DNA of 64,000 bases, taken from contig CAYGPQ010000001.1 in the NCBI GenBank assembly GCA_964351775.1, forward strand, positions 1 through 64,000, given 5' to 3'. The position numbers and the translations under genes are program-made. Positions 44,795-54,391 of the stretch are shown one piece after another (within the stretch, counting starts at the first letter, position 1; every line of letters begins with the position of its first letter). This stretch comes from Kordia sp964351775 (GTDB taxonomy: Bacteria; Bacteroidota; Bacteroidia; Flavobacteriales; Flavobacteriaceae). Below the pieces are notes generated by a model. The model was not told the origin of the DNA. It did no database searches and saw only the letters and a program-made list of their open reading frames with translations.

Positions 44795-44824
44795 AAAAGC
44801 AGCTAAGAATCCTTAGCTGCTTTT
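44795..44824. terminator. bidirectional terminator between the peptides and asnS
   Basis: A 13-bp stem, AAAAGCAGCTAAG with CTTAGCTGCTTTT, closes a 4-base loop. T flanks on one side and A on the other make it active for both convergent units. Confidence 0.88.
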
Positions 44825-44843
44825 ATATGTAATTTTAATCTTT

Positions 44844-46286
44844 TTAAAACTCTGCATTTTGCGGTGTTCTTGGATAAGGAATGACGTCTCTAATATTCCC
44901 CATTCCTGTGGCAAACATCACCAAACGTTCAAAACCAAGTCCAAAACCTGAATGTACAGCTGTTCCGTATTTACGAAGATCTAAATACCACCATAATTCT
45001 TCTTCTGGAATATTTAAGGCTGCCATTTTTGCTTTTAAAACCTCTAAACGTTCTTCACGCTGTGCTCCACCAACAATTTCTCCAATTCCTGGGAATAAGA
45101 TATCCATGGCACGAACTGTTTTTTTGTCTTCGTTCAAACGCATGTAAAATGCTTTGATATTTGCTGGGTAATCAAATAAAATTACTGGACATTTAAAATG
45201 CTTTTCTACTAAGAAACGTTCGTGTTCACTTTGTAAATCTGCGCCCCATTCGTTAATTAAGTACTTGAATTTCTTTTTCTTATTTGGTTTTGAATTGCGT
45301 AAAATATCAATGGCTTCCGTATAACTTACACGTTTAAAGTTATTGTCAATCACAAAACGTAATTTCTCCGTCAAGGTCATTTCACTGCGTTCATCTTGTG
45401 GTTTTGATTTATCTTCCTGAATCAAACGTTGTTCTAAGAATGCCAAATCTTCTGCATTGTGTTCCAATACATAAGAAAGCACAGATTTCAAGAAATCTTC
45501 TGCTAAGTCCATGTTTCCGCTTAAATCCATAAACGCAACTTCCGGTTCAATCATCCAAAATTCTGCCAAGTGACGAGACGTATTTGAGTTTTCAGCTCTA
45601 AACGTCGGTCCAAATGTATATACTTTTCCTAACGCCATTGCGTAGGTTTCTGCTTCTAGCTGTCCAGAAACCGTTAAGTTGGTTTCTTTTCCAAAGAAAT
45701 CTTTTGAATAATCAACATTTCCAGCTTCATCCAATGGTGGATTTTTAGGATCTAAGGTGGTCACTCTAAACATTTCTCCAGCACCTTCCGCATCACTAGC
45801 TGTGATAATCGGTGTGTGCATATTATAGAACCCGTTTTCGGTAAAATATTTATGAACTGCAAACGATAATGCCGAACGCAAACGCATTACTGCGCTAAAT
45901 GTATTTGTACGTGTACGTAAATGTGCTTGTTCACGTAAAAACTCTAAACTGTGTCTTTTTGGTTGTAAGATGGTTTTTGATACTTCTTCCGCATTTGCAT
46001 CTCCCAAAATAGTAATCTCAGTGACTTTAACTTCTACCTTTTGTCCTTTTCCTTGACTTTCAATCAGTTCTCCTTTGATGAAAACTGCCGCACCCGTTGT
46101 GATACGATTTAAGATTTCCTCATTTGTATTTTCAAAATCAACAACACATTGAATATTATTAATGGTTGATCCGTCATTTAAAGCAATAAAACGATTTGCT
46201 CTAAAAGTTCGTACCCAACCTTTTACAGTAATTTCTTGTAGTAGTGTTTCTGAGTTTAATAACTCAGCGACTGTGTATGATTTCAT
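44844..46286 (-). CDS. asnS: asparaginyl-tRNA synthetase
   Basis: 480 residues. An N-terminal OB-fold anticodon-binding domain covers about 1-110 (VKGWVRTFRANRFIAL). The class II catalytic core has FRAENSNTSRHLAEFW (motif 2) and GFGLGFERLVMF (motif 3) near the C-terminus. The inserts are of the AsnRS type, not AspRS. It attaches Asn to tRNA-Asn. A TATATTTG -7 site lies at 46307-46314. Confidence 0.96.
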   Translation of the reverse strand: MKSYTVAELLNSETLLQEITVKGWVRTFRANRFIALNDGSTINNIQCVVDFENTNEEILNRITTGAAVFIKGELIESQGKGQKVEVKVTEITILGDANAEEVSKTILQPKRHSLEFLREQAHLRTRTNTFSAVMRLRSALSFAVHKYFTENGFYNMHTPIITASDAEGAGEMFRVTTLDPKNPPLDEAGNVDYSKDFFGKETNLTVSGQLEAETYAMALGKVYTFGPTFRAENSNTSRHLAEFWMIEPEVAFMDLSGNMDLAEDFLKSVLSYVLEHNAEDLAFLEQRLIQEDKSKPQDERSEMTLTEKLRFVIDNNFKRVSYTEAIDILRNSKPNKKKKFKYLINEWGADLQSEHERFLVEKHFKCPVILFDYPANIKAFYMRLNEDKKTVRAMDILFPGIGEIVGGAQREERLEVLKAKMAALNIPEEELWWYLDLRKYGTAVHSGFGLGFERLVMFATGMGNIRDVIPYPRTPQNAEF

Positions 46287-46306
46287 TTTCGTAATAATTT
46301 AGGCGA

Positions 46307-46314
46307 CAAATATA
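46307..46314 (-). promoter_or_regulatory. putative -7 element of asnS
   Basis: The minus strand reads TATATTTG, an exact match, 21 bases upstream of the asnS start. The next TTG upstream is 27 bases away, slightly too far. Confidence 0.45.
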
Positions 46315-46446
46315 GTTCATTAACGAAAATTAATGAAAAGACAATCGATAAAAATAATGGTGCAATTTGTAGGAAGTGTGTGTTATTTATGAGTAATATT
46401 TCTTAAAGACGTATAAATACCTGAAAATAAAAGGGTATTACCCAGC

Positions 46447-46467
46447 AAAAAGGGGATTTTTCCCCTT
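46447..46467 (-). terminator. terminator of the RND exporter gene
   Basis: The 7-bp stem AAGGGGA/TCCCCTT with a 4-base loop is followed on the minus strand by TTTTT. It is about 155 bases downstream of the RND stop codon, so the 3' UTR covers the sRNA locus in antisense. Confidence 0.6.
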
Positions 46468-46497
46468 GTTTAAACACGCTAACATGACATATATTTG
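46466..46497 (+). promoter_or_regulatory. promoter of the candidate sRNA
   Basis: TTG (46466-46468) and TATATTTG (46490-46497) are separated by 21 bases, which matches both parts of the Bacteroidota promoter consensus. A dyad covers the -7 box (46483-46502). Confidence 0.65.
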
Positions 46498-46502
46498 TCA
46501 TG
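46483..46502. promoter_or_regulatory. operator-like dyad over the -7 box
   Basis: Arms CATGACA and TGTCATG (7 bp, perfect) flank a 6-base centre that contains most of the -7 box. A protein bound there would block the promoter. Confidence 0.6.
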
Positions 46503-46503
46503 G

Positions 46504-46620
46504 CTATTAATCAATTGTAATCTTAATTTGTCTTCAATGATTAAGTAAATTAAGGTAGGTTTGGGGGAACCGAATAGAGTCTGAATGCTGTAACAACAGC
46601 TTCAGGCTTTATTTTTTTGT
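46504..46620 (+). ncRNA. candidate small RNA, about 117 nt
   Basis: The segment between the promoter and the terminator has no useful coding frame. It folds into three stem-loops: CTTAATTT/AAATTAAG (46522-46554), GGTT/AACC around a TGGGGG loop (46558-46571) and the terminator hairpin (46576-46610) with a 7-T tail. It is on the plus strand between two minus-strand genes, and ends two bases before the RND stop codon. I cannot match it to a known family; Rfam families 6S-Flavo and Flavo-1 are the ones to compare. Confidence 0.6.
46576..46618 (+). terminator. intrinsic terminator of the candidate sRNA
   Basis: A long stem with an inner GCTGT/ACAGC pair, a bulged T and an outer TGAA/TTCA plus GTC/GGC pairing is followed by ATTTTTTT on the plus strand only. 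No T-run follows on the minus strand, so it is not the RND terminator. Confidence 0.75.
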
Positions 46621-46621
46621 A

Positions 46622-49033
46622 TCAATCCTGACGATCTAACGTGTTTTTATGCTTCTTTTTATGTTCTTTTTCAGGAATAATTCTAAAATTTGGTTCTTTT
46701 AATACACGTTTGTTTGCAATGCTTCTTTCTAGCGAAAGCAATAGCGAAGGCAATAATAATAAGTTTGCCAACATTGCAAAGAGTAAGGTTGCAGAAACCA
46801 ATCCGCCCAAAGCGACCGTTCCACCAAAACTTGAAATCATAAATACGGAGAATCCAAAGAATAATACAATGGACGTGTAAAACATACTAACGCCAGTTTC
46901 ACGCAATGCGGCGTAGACTGATTTGCGAATTTTCCAGTTGTTGCTGCGTAATTCTTGTCGATATTTTGCTAAAAAGTGTATGGTGTCATCTACAGAAATT
47001 CCAAAAGCAATGCTAAATACTAAAATGGTTGATGGTTTGATAGGAACTCCTATAAAGCCCATCATTCCGGCGGTAATTAATAGCGGTAATAAGTTGGGAA
47101 TTAACGAAATTAAAATCATTCGGAATGAACGGAATAAATACGCCATGAACAAGGAAATTAGGAAAATAGCTAGCGATAATGACATGATTAAGTTATCGAC
47201 TAAATATTCAGTTCCTTTTAGGAAAACAAGCGCTTTTCCTGTCATGGTTACTTCATAATCTCCTTTGAAAGTATTATCTATTTTTGCTTGTAAATTTTCT
47301 CCAATACGCTCCATTTTGTCCGTTCCAATATCTTTCATGAACGTTGTAATTCGGGCATATCTTCCAGTAGAGTCTACAAAACTTTTTAAAAGATTGGTAT
47401 CAGATTTAGATTTTCCCGCGTACGCTAAAATCCAATTGTTTTCGTTGGAAGTTGGTAGCGTATAATTTTTAGCAAGTCCACCAAAGTATGCTTGACGCGA
47501 ATATTTAGCCAAACTTACCACGGACATTGGTTTTGACAATTCGGGTGTTTCTATGATAAGTTCTTCAAACTTGTCCATGCGTTTTAGTGTAGAAAGTTTG
47601 GTGACTCCATTTTTACGTTTTGTATCAATCAAAATTTCCAAAGGCATGATGCCGTCGAATTCTGTTTCAAAAAATCGAATATCTTTAAAGAAGTCCGCAC
47701 TTTGTGGCATATCTTCTATCAAACTTCCTGAAATACGAATTTGATAGATTCCAATAATGCTCAATACCAATAAAAGAACAGATGTAAAATACACAGCAAC
47801 TCTGTGATGACGCACTGTTTTTTCCATCCAATACACAAAACCGCCAATCCAACGTTTGTTTAAGTGATTTAAGTGTTTTTGTTTTGGCAATGCCATATAA
47901 CTATAAATAATCGGGATGATTAATAGCGATAAAACGAAAATTGCAATAATATTGATGGAAGCTACAATACCAAATTCTTTCAACAGTTTACTATCTGTAA
48001 TGATAAAGGTGGCAAAACCTGCCGCTGTTGTGACGTTGGTCATTAAGGTAGCATTCCCTATTTTAGAAATGACACGCTGTAATGATTTTGCTTGGTTTCC
48101 GTGTTTGTTTATTTCTTGCTGATATTTGTTGATGAAAAAGATGCAATTCGGAATCCCGATAACAATAATCAAGGGTGGAATTAACGCTGTCAATACTGTG
48201 ATTTCATAATGTAACAATCCTAAGATTCCAAATGCCCACATTACACCAACAATGACAACAACCATGGAAATAAAGGTGGCACGAAACGATCGGAAGAAGA
48301 AGAAAAAAATGAGACTTGTGATTAATAAAGCTGCCACAATGAACATTCCGATTTCATCCACAATATTCTGAGAATTCAAGGTTCGAATGTATGGCATTCC
48401 CGAAACGCGTAAGTCCAATCCGGTTTCTTTTTCAAATGCAGCAATTATGGGTAAGACTTCATCATAAATAAAATCTTTTCGAACCGTAGTATTTACGATT
48501 TCTTTGTCCAAATAAACCGCTGTTCTGATAGTTCCTTCATCATTAAAAAGTAAACTTTCGTAAAACGGTAAATTTTGAAAGAGTTCGTTTTTTATTTCGT
48601 CAACTTCTTCTTGTGTTTTGACTTCGCCTGTAACTAGATTTTCTAGTGTAAAACGTTGATTTTCATCGTCTTTTAATAGCTTTTTTAGATTTTCGGTAGA
48701 AATTACTGCATCTACTTCTGGTTTGGCATTAAACTGCTTGCTGAGTCGATTCCAGGCATTAAAATTTTCAGGAGTAAAAAGTGATGTATCTTTTACGGCA
48801 AGAATGATAAGGTTTCCTTCTTCCCCAAAAATATCAAGAAATTTGTTGTATTGAACGTTAACAGGATGATTGTCGGGAAGTAAGTTGGCTTCCGTATAAG
48901 AGAAACGCATGTTTTTCCATTGCATGCCCAAAAAGATGGTCATGGAAACCACAAGTAATAGAATTATAATTCTGTTTCTAAGAATCAGTCGTGCTACACT
49001 TGCCCAAAACCGCGTATTTATCCATTTAATCAT
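46622..49033 (-). CDS. RND/MMPL-superfamily transporter
   Basis: 803 residues. Twelve membrane helices in two similar halves, each with one N-terminal helix (about 18-35 and 415-435), a large periplasmic loop and five helices. Motifs such as SVDDTIHFLAKYRQ in the second half are typical of MMPL/patched-type RND proteins. It is shorter than AcrB and lacks its partners here, so lipid, hopanoid or sterol-like export is more likely than drug efflux; the substrate is unknown. The 2-kb DUF5686 gene follows it upstream on the same strand. Confidence 0.87.
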   Translation of the reverse strand: MIKWINTRFWASVARLILRNRIIILLLVVSMTIFLGMQWKNMRFSYTEANLLPDNHPVNVQYNKFLDIFGEEGNLIILAVKDTSLFTPENFNAWNRLSKQFNAKPEVDAVISTENLKKLLKDDENQRFTLENLVTGEVKTQEEVDEIKNELFQNLPFYESLLFNDEGTIRTAVYLDKEIVNTTVRKDFIYDEVLPIIAAFEKETGLDLRVSGMPYIRTLNSQNIVDEIGMFIVAALLITSLIFFFFFRSFRATFISMVVVIVGVMWAFGILGLLHYEITVLTALIPPLIIVIGIPNCIFFINKYQQEINKHGNQAKSLQRVISKIGNATLMTNVTTAAGFATFIITDSKLLKEFGIVASINIIAIFVLSLLIIPIIYSYMALPKQKHLNHLNKRWIGGFVYWMEKTVRHHRVAVYFTSVLLLVLSIIGIYQIRISGSLIEDMPQSADFFKDIRFFETEFDGIMPLEILIDTKRKNGVTKLSTLKRMDKFEELIIETPELSKPMSVVSLAKYSRQAYFGGLAKNYTLPTSNENNWILAYAGKSKSDTNLLKSFVDSTGRYARITTFMKDIGTDKMERIGENLQAKIDNTFKGDYEVTMTGKALVFLKGTEYLVDNLIMSLSLAIFLISLFMAYLFRSFRMILISLIPNLLPLLITAGMMGFIGVPIKPSTILVFSIAFGISVDDTIHFLAKYRQELRSNNWKIRKSVYAALRETGVSMFYTSIVLFFGFSVFMISSFGGTVALGGLVSATLLFAMLANLLLLPSLLLSLERSIANKRVLKEPNFRIIPEKEHKKKHKNTLDRQD

Positions 49034-49052
49034 TGTTCCGCTTTTGCTCGTG

Positions 49053-49060
49053 CAAATTTA
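49053..49060 (-). promoter_or_regulatory. putative -7 element of the RND gene
   Basis: The minus strand reads TAAATTTG, an exact match, 20 bases upstream of the RND start, inside the spacer after the DUF5686 gene. No TTG is at the right distance. Confidence 0.4.
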
Positions 49061-49082
49061 GGAAAAACGAACGAAGTCAGGC

Positions 49083-51605
49083 TTAAAATCCTAAACTAAA
49101 ATAGTAGGTAAACTTAAATGACAAGTTATCTTCAAATTGCGGTAAGTTGTAAGCTCCATATCTATACATAAAACTCAAGCCAAATCCTTGGAATAGCTTA
49201 TTGATTTCAAATCCAGACTCAGAATATCCATGTTGTAGTGAATTGAATTCTTGTCCCAAATGCCGTTCAATGTTTTTAGCATCACCAATTGCAAAACGTG
49301 TAATTAAGGTCAATTCTGGGCGAAATTTTTTGGTAATTTTAAAAGGCTTAAACTGATGTTTCCCTTGAATCATTACATATTTATCTGAAAAGAATTCGTT
49401 AAAATACATGGTTTCAAAACTATTTCTTCCAGCAATAGAGAAACGTTGTAATAACTCATCTTTATTAGGATTGTTTGGTGATGTATGGTATAAGTGTGAA
49501 ATTGGTATGTCGCCAATACCCAATCCACCTTTTACTAAGAATGAAGTAATTCCTTTGTCAATTGGTCGTATTTCGTGCACCATTCGCACATCTAGTTTTG
49601 TGTAGTTAAAATCGCCACCTAGGAAACCATTAAAACTTTGTGTTGCTTGAAATGCAAATTGTGGAAATGCCTTTTTGATTTCTGTACGCCCGTGACGTGT
49701 TTGCATGTATTCACTAAAAGGATTCCATTGTACAGAAAAAGTAGCTTCCGTAATGTCGTACGCATTAAAAATTTCACCATTATTCACAAAACCATAATCA
49801 TAGGTTGATTCTACATTACTTCTGGAAAGCATCAAGTTTGCGTGTGTTTTCGCGGTAATTTGATGTTCAATGTTTGCGGTAAGACGTTTGACTTCATAAA
49901 ATAAGTCAATATTGAATAATCGTGGTTCAAATAATGAAAAAGCACGTCTGTCTGTGATAAATCGAGAACTTCCTGTTTCTACTAAATCATCTGTATAGGA
50001 GATGCCAAACCAAGTTTGTGTCCGTTTGTCCAATCGCGCTGCAGCGCCCAAACCAAATTTAAAATCTTTATCACGTGTTCCATATACTCCGTAACCGTTC
50101 AATCTATATTTGGTAGAAAAATTTGCATTGGTGACTCCGCCAAGTCCTAATCGGAATGCTTCGTAATTGTTGTATTTTAGTAAATAGCGCAAATCTAAAT
50201 CGATATATTTTGTTGGATAATATCCTTTAAGTAGTTTTCGTGCGAAGTTGATATCTTTTTCTACGCCATCTTCTGCAACTATACTATCTAATACAGCGTA
50301 GGTTTCTTTTCCTCGTTTGGTAATGCTATCGGTACGAAATTGATTCCAATACGTTTCATCTCTGTTATGTGCTTTATCGTCAATTTCAATAGACAATCCA
50401 CGCCCTTGAATTTTCACAGGTTCATTGATGGCTAAATCAAAATTTTGTGTTTTTGAATTTAGGTAAATGAAGTCACTTACATCTTGCTTGTTGGTGCGTT
50501 CCGTCGTGGTGCTGTCTTGCTCTTTTCCACGTTGTACATTAATTGCAGTTCCAAAAAGTGATACAGAATCGTCTGTTTTTCCTTTTTGGATTTGAATTTC
50601 TTTGTCGGTTGGAAACCAAACTTCAAATGTTTTATTGTATTCAAAATTCTGAACCGCTTTGATATCTATCACACCTTTAATTTCGGCAATTCCTTTTTGC
50701 AACGCGTATGATGTGCGATCAATATATAAAATACCTTCTAGTCCAGAAGTTTTTCCTTTCTTTTTTGGTCTATAATAAATCATATAGGATTCTCGATCAC
50801 TATTTATTACGGTATCTAATATTTTATAATTGTAATTTGCTAACGCATTGTTGGCTAGTGGACTTACATACGAAGTTCCAAAAAGTTCATATTGATTTTG
50901 GTAGAATGAGAACGACTGAATTTTGATTCCTAAGACTTCATAAATAGGTTCTTTAAAACCTGCCATGCGTGTTGCCAAAATCTTTTCACGCTTTCCTTTA
51001 GTGGAACTAAACGAAACTTCACTGACTTTTTCCGTTAAGTAAATGTGGCTCCGCATCATGTCTTTTTTGAAACTGTAGTTAGAAGAATCGATTTCTTTGA
51101 AGACTAATTTTCCATCTTTTTTTGTATAAATAGAATCGAGTTGTCCGTTGATAGAATCAGGATTCGCAGTGACTAATAGCTTGTTGTATGAATTTAGCTT
51201 GAATGAATTTAGTTTGCGTTCTGGATCATTTTCCTTTTTACGGCTTATAGCGTTGCGTAAAATTTGCAATGCAGGATTTTCTTTATTGTATAATACAACA
51301 GCATCTAACGATTCTTGAGAAGGTTCTAATTGTATTTTAAGATAGGTTGTATTTTTTTCAATAGGAATGGTGACGGTTTTGTAACCGATGTATGAAACGC
51401 GAATAGAAGTAATTTCTTTTTGTAAGTTAAGCGTAAACTTTCCTTCCGCATCCGTGATGGTTCCTTTGGTAGGTGAAATGAAAATATTAGCAAAAGGTAA
51501 AGATTCCTTGGATTGCTTATCGGTCACAACTCCTGAAATTTGTTGCTGTGCAAAGGCAGCAATTGAAGAAAGGAGTAAAATAAAAATCAATACTGATTTT
51601 TTCAT
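49083..51605 (-). CDS. DUF5686 / carboxypeptidase-regulatory outer-membrane protein
   Basis: 840 residues. A signal peptide covers 1-20 (ending FAQ), followed by a CarboxypepD_reg-like domain (about 21-95, ISGVVTDKQSKESLPFANI). The long rest matches the DUF5686 pattern, with central beta sandwich and a C-terminal half of barrel-type strands ending FKFTYYFSLGF. The terminal aromatic suggests outer-membrane insertion. The function is not known. It is followed by the RND gene 49 bp downstream. Confidence 0.85.
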   Translation of the reverse strand: MKKSVLIFILLLSSIAAFAQQQISGVVTDKQSKESLPFANIFISPTKGTITDAEGKFTLNLQKEITSIRVSYIGYKTVTIPIEKNTTYLKIQLEPSQESLDAVVLYNKENPALQILRNAISRKKENDPERKLNSFKLNSYNKLLVTANPDSINGQLDSIYTKKDGKLVFKEIDSSNYSFKKDMMRSHIYLTEKVSEVSFSSTKGKREKILATRMAGFKEPIYEVLGIKIQSFSFYQNQYELFGTSYVSPLANNALANYNYKILDTVINSDRESYMIYYRPKKKGKTSGLEGILYIDRTSYALQKGIAEIKGVIDIKAVQNFEYNKTFEVWFPTDKEIQIQKGKTDDSVSLFGTAINVQRGKEQDSTTTERTNKQDVSDFIYLNSKTQNFDLAINEPVKIQGRGLSIEIDDKAHNRDETYWNQFRTDSITKRGKETYAVLDSIVAEDGVEKDINFARKLLKGYYPTKYIDLDLRYLLKYNNYEAFRLGLGGVTNANFSTKYRLNGYGVYGTRDKDFKFGLGAAARLDKRTQTWFGISYTDDLVETGSSRFITDRRAFSLFEPRLFNIDLFYEVKRLTANIEHQITAKTHANLMLSRSNVESTYDYGFVNNGEIFNAYDITEATFSVQWNPFSEYMQTRHGRTEIKKAFPQFAFQATQSFNGFLGGDFNYTKLDVRMVHEIRPIDKGITSFLVKGGLGIGDIPISHLYHTSPNNPNKDELLQRFSIAGRNSFETMYFNEFFSDKYVMIQGKHQFKPFKITKKFRPELTLITRFAIGDAKNIERHLGQEFNSLQHGYSESGFEINKLFQGFGLSFMYRYGAYNLPQFEDNLSFKFTYYFSLGF

Positions 51606-51733
51606 CTGTTATGGTGTGTTTTATATGTCAGATGGAACTCGTCAATAATTATATTCGTTGGTGTCAACGTTTTTATTATGACTCATTTCATGGCAGCTTT
51701 ATTCTTAAAACGAATATACTGGTATAATGTTAC

Positions 51734-51766
51734 AAAAAATAAAGCGACCAAAGGCCGCCTTATTTT
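51734..51766 (-). terminator. intrinsic terminator of frr
   Basis: An 11-bp stem AAAATAAGGCG/CGCTTTATTTT (one G-U on the minus strand) with a 9-base loop ends in six T. It lies 26 bp after the frr stop. Confidence 0.75.
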
Positions 51767-51791
51767 GGGTTTATTAAAAGTTTAACGTTTT

Positions 51792-52346
51792 TTAAACGGT
51801 CATAATTTCTTTTTCTTTCAATACTAAGATTTCATCAATCTTAATAATATAGCTATCCGTTAATTTTTGCACATCAATCTCAGCATTTTTCTTTGCATCA
51901 TCAGAAACATCTAACTTTTTAATTTCTTTATTTGCTTCTTGTCGTGCATTTCTAATTCCAACTTTTGCATCCTCACCTTCGCCTTTCGTTTGTTTTGCTA
52001 AATCTCTACGGCGTTCTTCTGTTAATGGTGGAACGTTGATAATTACTGTATCGCCATTATTCATAGGATTGAAACCAAGATTTGCGAGCATAATTCCTTT
52101 TTCAATAGGTTGAATCATACTTTTTTCCCAAGGTTGAATGGTAATTGTACGAGCATCCGTACTATTAACGTTTGCTACTTGTGATAATGGTGTTTGTGAA
52201 CCATAATAATCTACCATTACATTGGAAAGCATTGCAGGAGAAGCTTTTCCAGCTCTAATCCCTAATAATTGTTTCTTTAAATGTGCAATGGCACTATCCA
52301 TACTTTCTTCGGTAGAATCTATGATAAATTTAATGTCTTCGTCCAT
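51792..52346 (-). CDS. frr: ribosome recycling factor
   Basis: 184 residues, the normal length. It has the three-helix bundle and small beta domain, with GKASPAMLSNVMVDYYG, the ITIQPWEKSMI strand and the TEERRRDLAK helix. It splits post-termination ribosomes with EF-G. It is 114 bp after pyrH on the same strand, an arrangement conserved in most bacteria. Confidence 0.96.
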   Translation of the reverse strand: MDEDIKFIIDSTEESMDSAIAHLKKQLLGIRAGKASPAMLSNVMVDYYGSQTPLSQVANVNSTDARTITIQPWEKSMIQPIEKGIMLANLGFNPMNNGDTVIINVPPLTEERRRDLAKQTKGEGEDAKVGIRNARQEANKEIKKLDVSDDAKKNAEIDVQKLTDSYIIKIDEILVLKEKEIMTV

Positions 52347-52460
52347 ACTGTTTAAAATTATTAATGAAAGTGGTCATCCTACTTTCGCTATATCATTACT
52401 AATTTAAAATATTTTTTTGTTATTGTTTGAATAAAATCAAAAACTACGCCATATTTTGGC

Positions 52461-53168
52461 TTACAGGTTTACTTTGGTTCCAATATTTTCTCCAGAAACG
52501 ACTTTGAGTAAATTTCCGCGTGTGTTCATATCAAACACAATAATTGGCAATTCGTTTTCTTGACTTAGTGTAAAAGCTGTTGTGTCCATTACTTTGAGTC
52601 CTTGCTTTAAAACTTCGTCAAACGAAATATAATCAAATTTAATTGCGGATGTATTCTTTTCAGGATCTTTATCATAAATACCATCCACACGTGTTCCTTT
52701 TAGGATAACATCGGCATGTACTTCAATGGCGCGTAATACTGCGGCAGAATCCGTCGTGAAGTAAGGATTTCCAGTTCCTGCACCGAAAATAACCACACGT
52801 CCTTTTTCTAAGTGACGAATCGCTTTTCTTTTGATATAAGGTTCTGCAACTTCTTTAATTTCTAGGGCTGTTAACAAACGCGTGTGCACATCAGCATCTT
52901 CCAAAGCACTTTGCAGTGCCAAACCGTTGATGACAGTTGCAAGCATTCCCATGTGATCTCCTTGTACTCTGTCCATACCATTACTGGCACCTGCAACACC
53001 TCTAAAAATATTTCCACCACCAATAACAATGGCTACTTCGATTCCTAGTTCTACGACTTCTTTAATTTCTTGCGCATATATGGCTAAACGTTTTGGATCA
53101 ATTCCATATTGTCTGTCGCCCATGAGCGCTTCGCCCGATAATTTGAGTAAAATTCTTTTGTATTGCAT
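52461..53168 (-). CDS. pyrH: UMP kinase
   Basis: 235 residues from the ATG at 53168 (MQYKRILLKLSGEAL), the standard PyrH start; an in-frame ATG upstream adds 11 residues before the -7 box. The amino-acid-kinase fold shows LKLSGEAL, VIGGGNIFRG, GTGNPYFTTDSAA and DGIYDKDP. It phosphorylates UMP to UDP. A good promoter (TTG-N17-TATATTTG) lies at 53190-53217, so pyrH-frr is a separate unit from tsf. Confidence 0.96.
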   Translation of the reverse strand: MQYKRILLKLSGEALMGDRQYGIDPKRLAIYAQEIKEVVELGIEVAIVIGGGNIFRGVAGASNGMDRVQGDHMGMLATVINGLALQSALEDADVHTRLLTALEIKEVAEPYIKRKAIRHLEKGRVVIFGAGTGNPYFTTDSAAVLRAIEVHADVILKGTRVDGIYDKDPEKNTSAIKFDYISFDEVLKQGLKVMDTTAFTLSQENELPIIVFDMNTRGNLLKVVSGENIGTKVNL

Positions 53169-53189
53169 TGTTTGTTGTGATGAGTTTTG

Positions 53190-53217
53190 CAAATATAACA
53201 AATAATGAAGTGTACAA
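53190..53217 (-). promoter_or_regulatory. promoter of pyrH-frr
   Basis: On the minus strand TTG (53215-53217) and TATATTTG (53190-53197) are 17 bases apart, matching both boxes. The start codon is 21 bases further downstream. Confidence 0.7.
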
Positions 53218-53334
53218 AAATGTTTTTAGTAGTGAAGCTTTATTTTATTTATTGATGATTATTTTGACTCTTATCATTTTTGGTAGTTTTAAGATTTTGC
53301 ATATATGTAATATAATATATATTGTGCTTAAAAT

Positions 53335-53369
53335 AAAAAGGGTTGTCAAATATTTGACAACCCTTTTTT
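53335..53369 (-). terminator. terminator of the rplM-rpsI-rpsB-tsf operon
   Basis: A 14-bp stem AAAAAGGGTTGTCA/TGACAACCCTTTTT with an AATATT loop lies 32 bp after tsf. A- and T-rich flanks make it usable in both directions. Confidence 0.85.
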
Positions 53370-53400
53370 ATGCTAATAACTCCGAAGAGTATATTTTAGT

Positions 53401-54366
53401 TTATCCTAAAGATACACGTTTGAATCCAGTTACATGAACGTCTCCGTAAGAAGCAACATATTGAGCAACCGTAGACTTTTCATCTTTGATAAAGTTTTGG
53501 TCCAATAAACATTGTTCTTGGTCTAATGTAGTGTTATCTGAAATGAATCTTTCCATTTTTCCTGGTAAGATACGATCCCAAATTTTCTCTGGTTTTCCTT
53601 CTGCAGCTAATTCCGCTTTTGCAGCAGCTTCTGCTTTTGCTAAAACTTCTTCAGATAATTGAGACATAGAAATGTATTGAGGAACATTTTTCAATGTTTT
53701 CCCTAAACGTCCTAACTCTTCGTTATCTTTTTCAATAGCAGCAATTCTTGCTTCAGTTTCAGAGGCAACAAATGCAGGATCAAAATCTTTGTAAGATAAA
53801 GTCGTTGCACCCATAGAAGCAATTTGCATTGCTACGTCTTTTGCTAATGTTTCAACATTATCAACGTTTGCAGATAATCCAACAATAGCAGCAATTTTAT
53901 TGATGTGTACGTAAGAACCAACGTAAGGAGCTTCGATTTTTTCGAAACCACTAATGTCAATTTTTTCACCAATAACACCTGTTTGTTCTATAAGTTTATC
54001 AGCAACTGTCATTCCACCGAAGTCAGCAGCTAAAAATTCTTCTTTTGTATTGTGCTCAATAGCCAAGTCAGCAAATTGTTTTGCTAGGTTTACAAAACTT
54101 TCGTTTTTTCCAACGAAATCAGTTTCACAACCTAAAACAATTGCAACACCTGCCGTATTGTCCGCATTTAATTTTGCAACAGCAACACCTTCAGACGATT
54201 CACGATCTGCTCTTTTAGCAGCAACTTTTTGACCTTTCTTACGAAGAATGTCAATTGCTTTATCGAAATCACCTTCAGCTTCTACTAATGCTTTTTTGCA
54301 GTCCATCATTCCTGCACCGGTAGTTTTTCTTAATTTACCTACTTCTGCGGCTGTAATTTTTGCCAT
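53401..54366 (-). CDS. tsf: elongation factor Ts
   Basis: 321 residues. The N-terminal UBA-like domain (1-55) has VGKLRKTTGAGMMDCKKAL, followed by the core with the TDFVGKNESF EF-Tu contact motif and the dimerisation part. It is the nucleotide exchange factor for EF-Tu. It follows rpsB, as in most bacteria, after a 99-bp spacer with a long hairpin. Confidence 0.96.
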   Translation of the reverse strand: MAKITAAEVGKLRKTTGAGMMDCKKALVEAEGDFDKAIDILRKKGQKVAAKRADRESSEGVAVAKLNADNTAGVAIVLGCETDFVGKNESFVNLAKQFADLAIEHNTKEEFLAADFGGMTVADKLIEQTGVIGEKIDISGFEKIEAPYVGSYVHINKIAAIVGLSANVDNVETLAKDVAMQIASMGATTLSYKDFDPAFVASETEARIAAIEKDNEELGRLGKTLKNVPQYISMSQLSEEVLAKAEAAAKAELAAEGKPEKIWDRILPGKMERFISDNTTLDQEQCLLDQNFIKDEKSTVAQYVASYGDVHVTGFKRVSLG

Positions 54367-54391
54367 TTTATGTGTGTTTTAATGTTTAATA

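Noticed and set aside
46576..46618. The hairpin as terminator of the RND gene
   Set aside because: The T-run follows the stem on the plus strand only. A better minus-strand terminator lies at 46447-46467.
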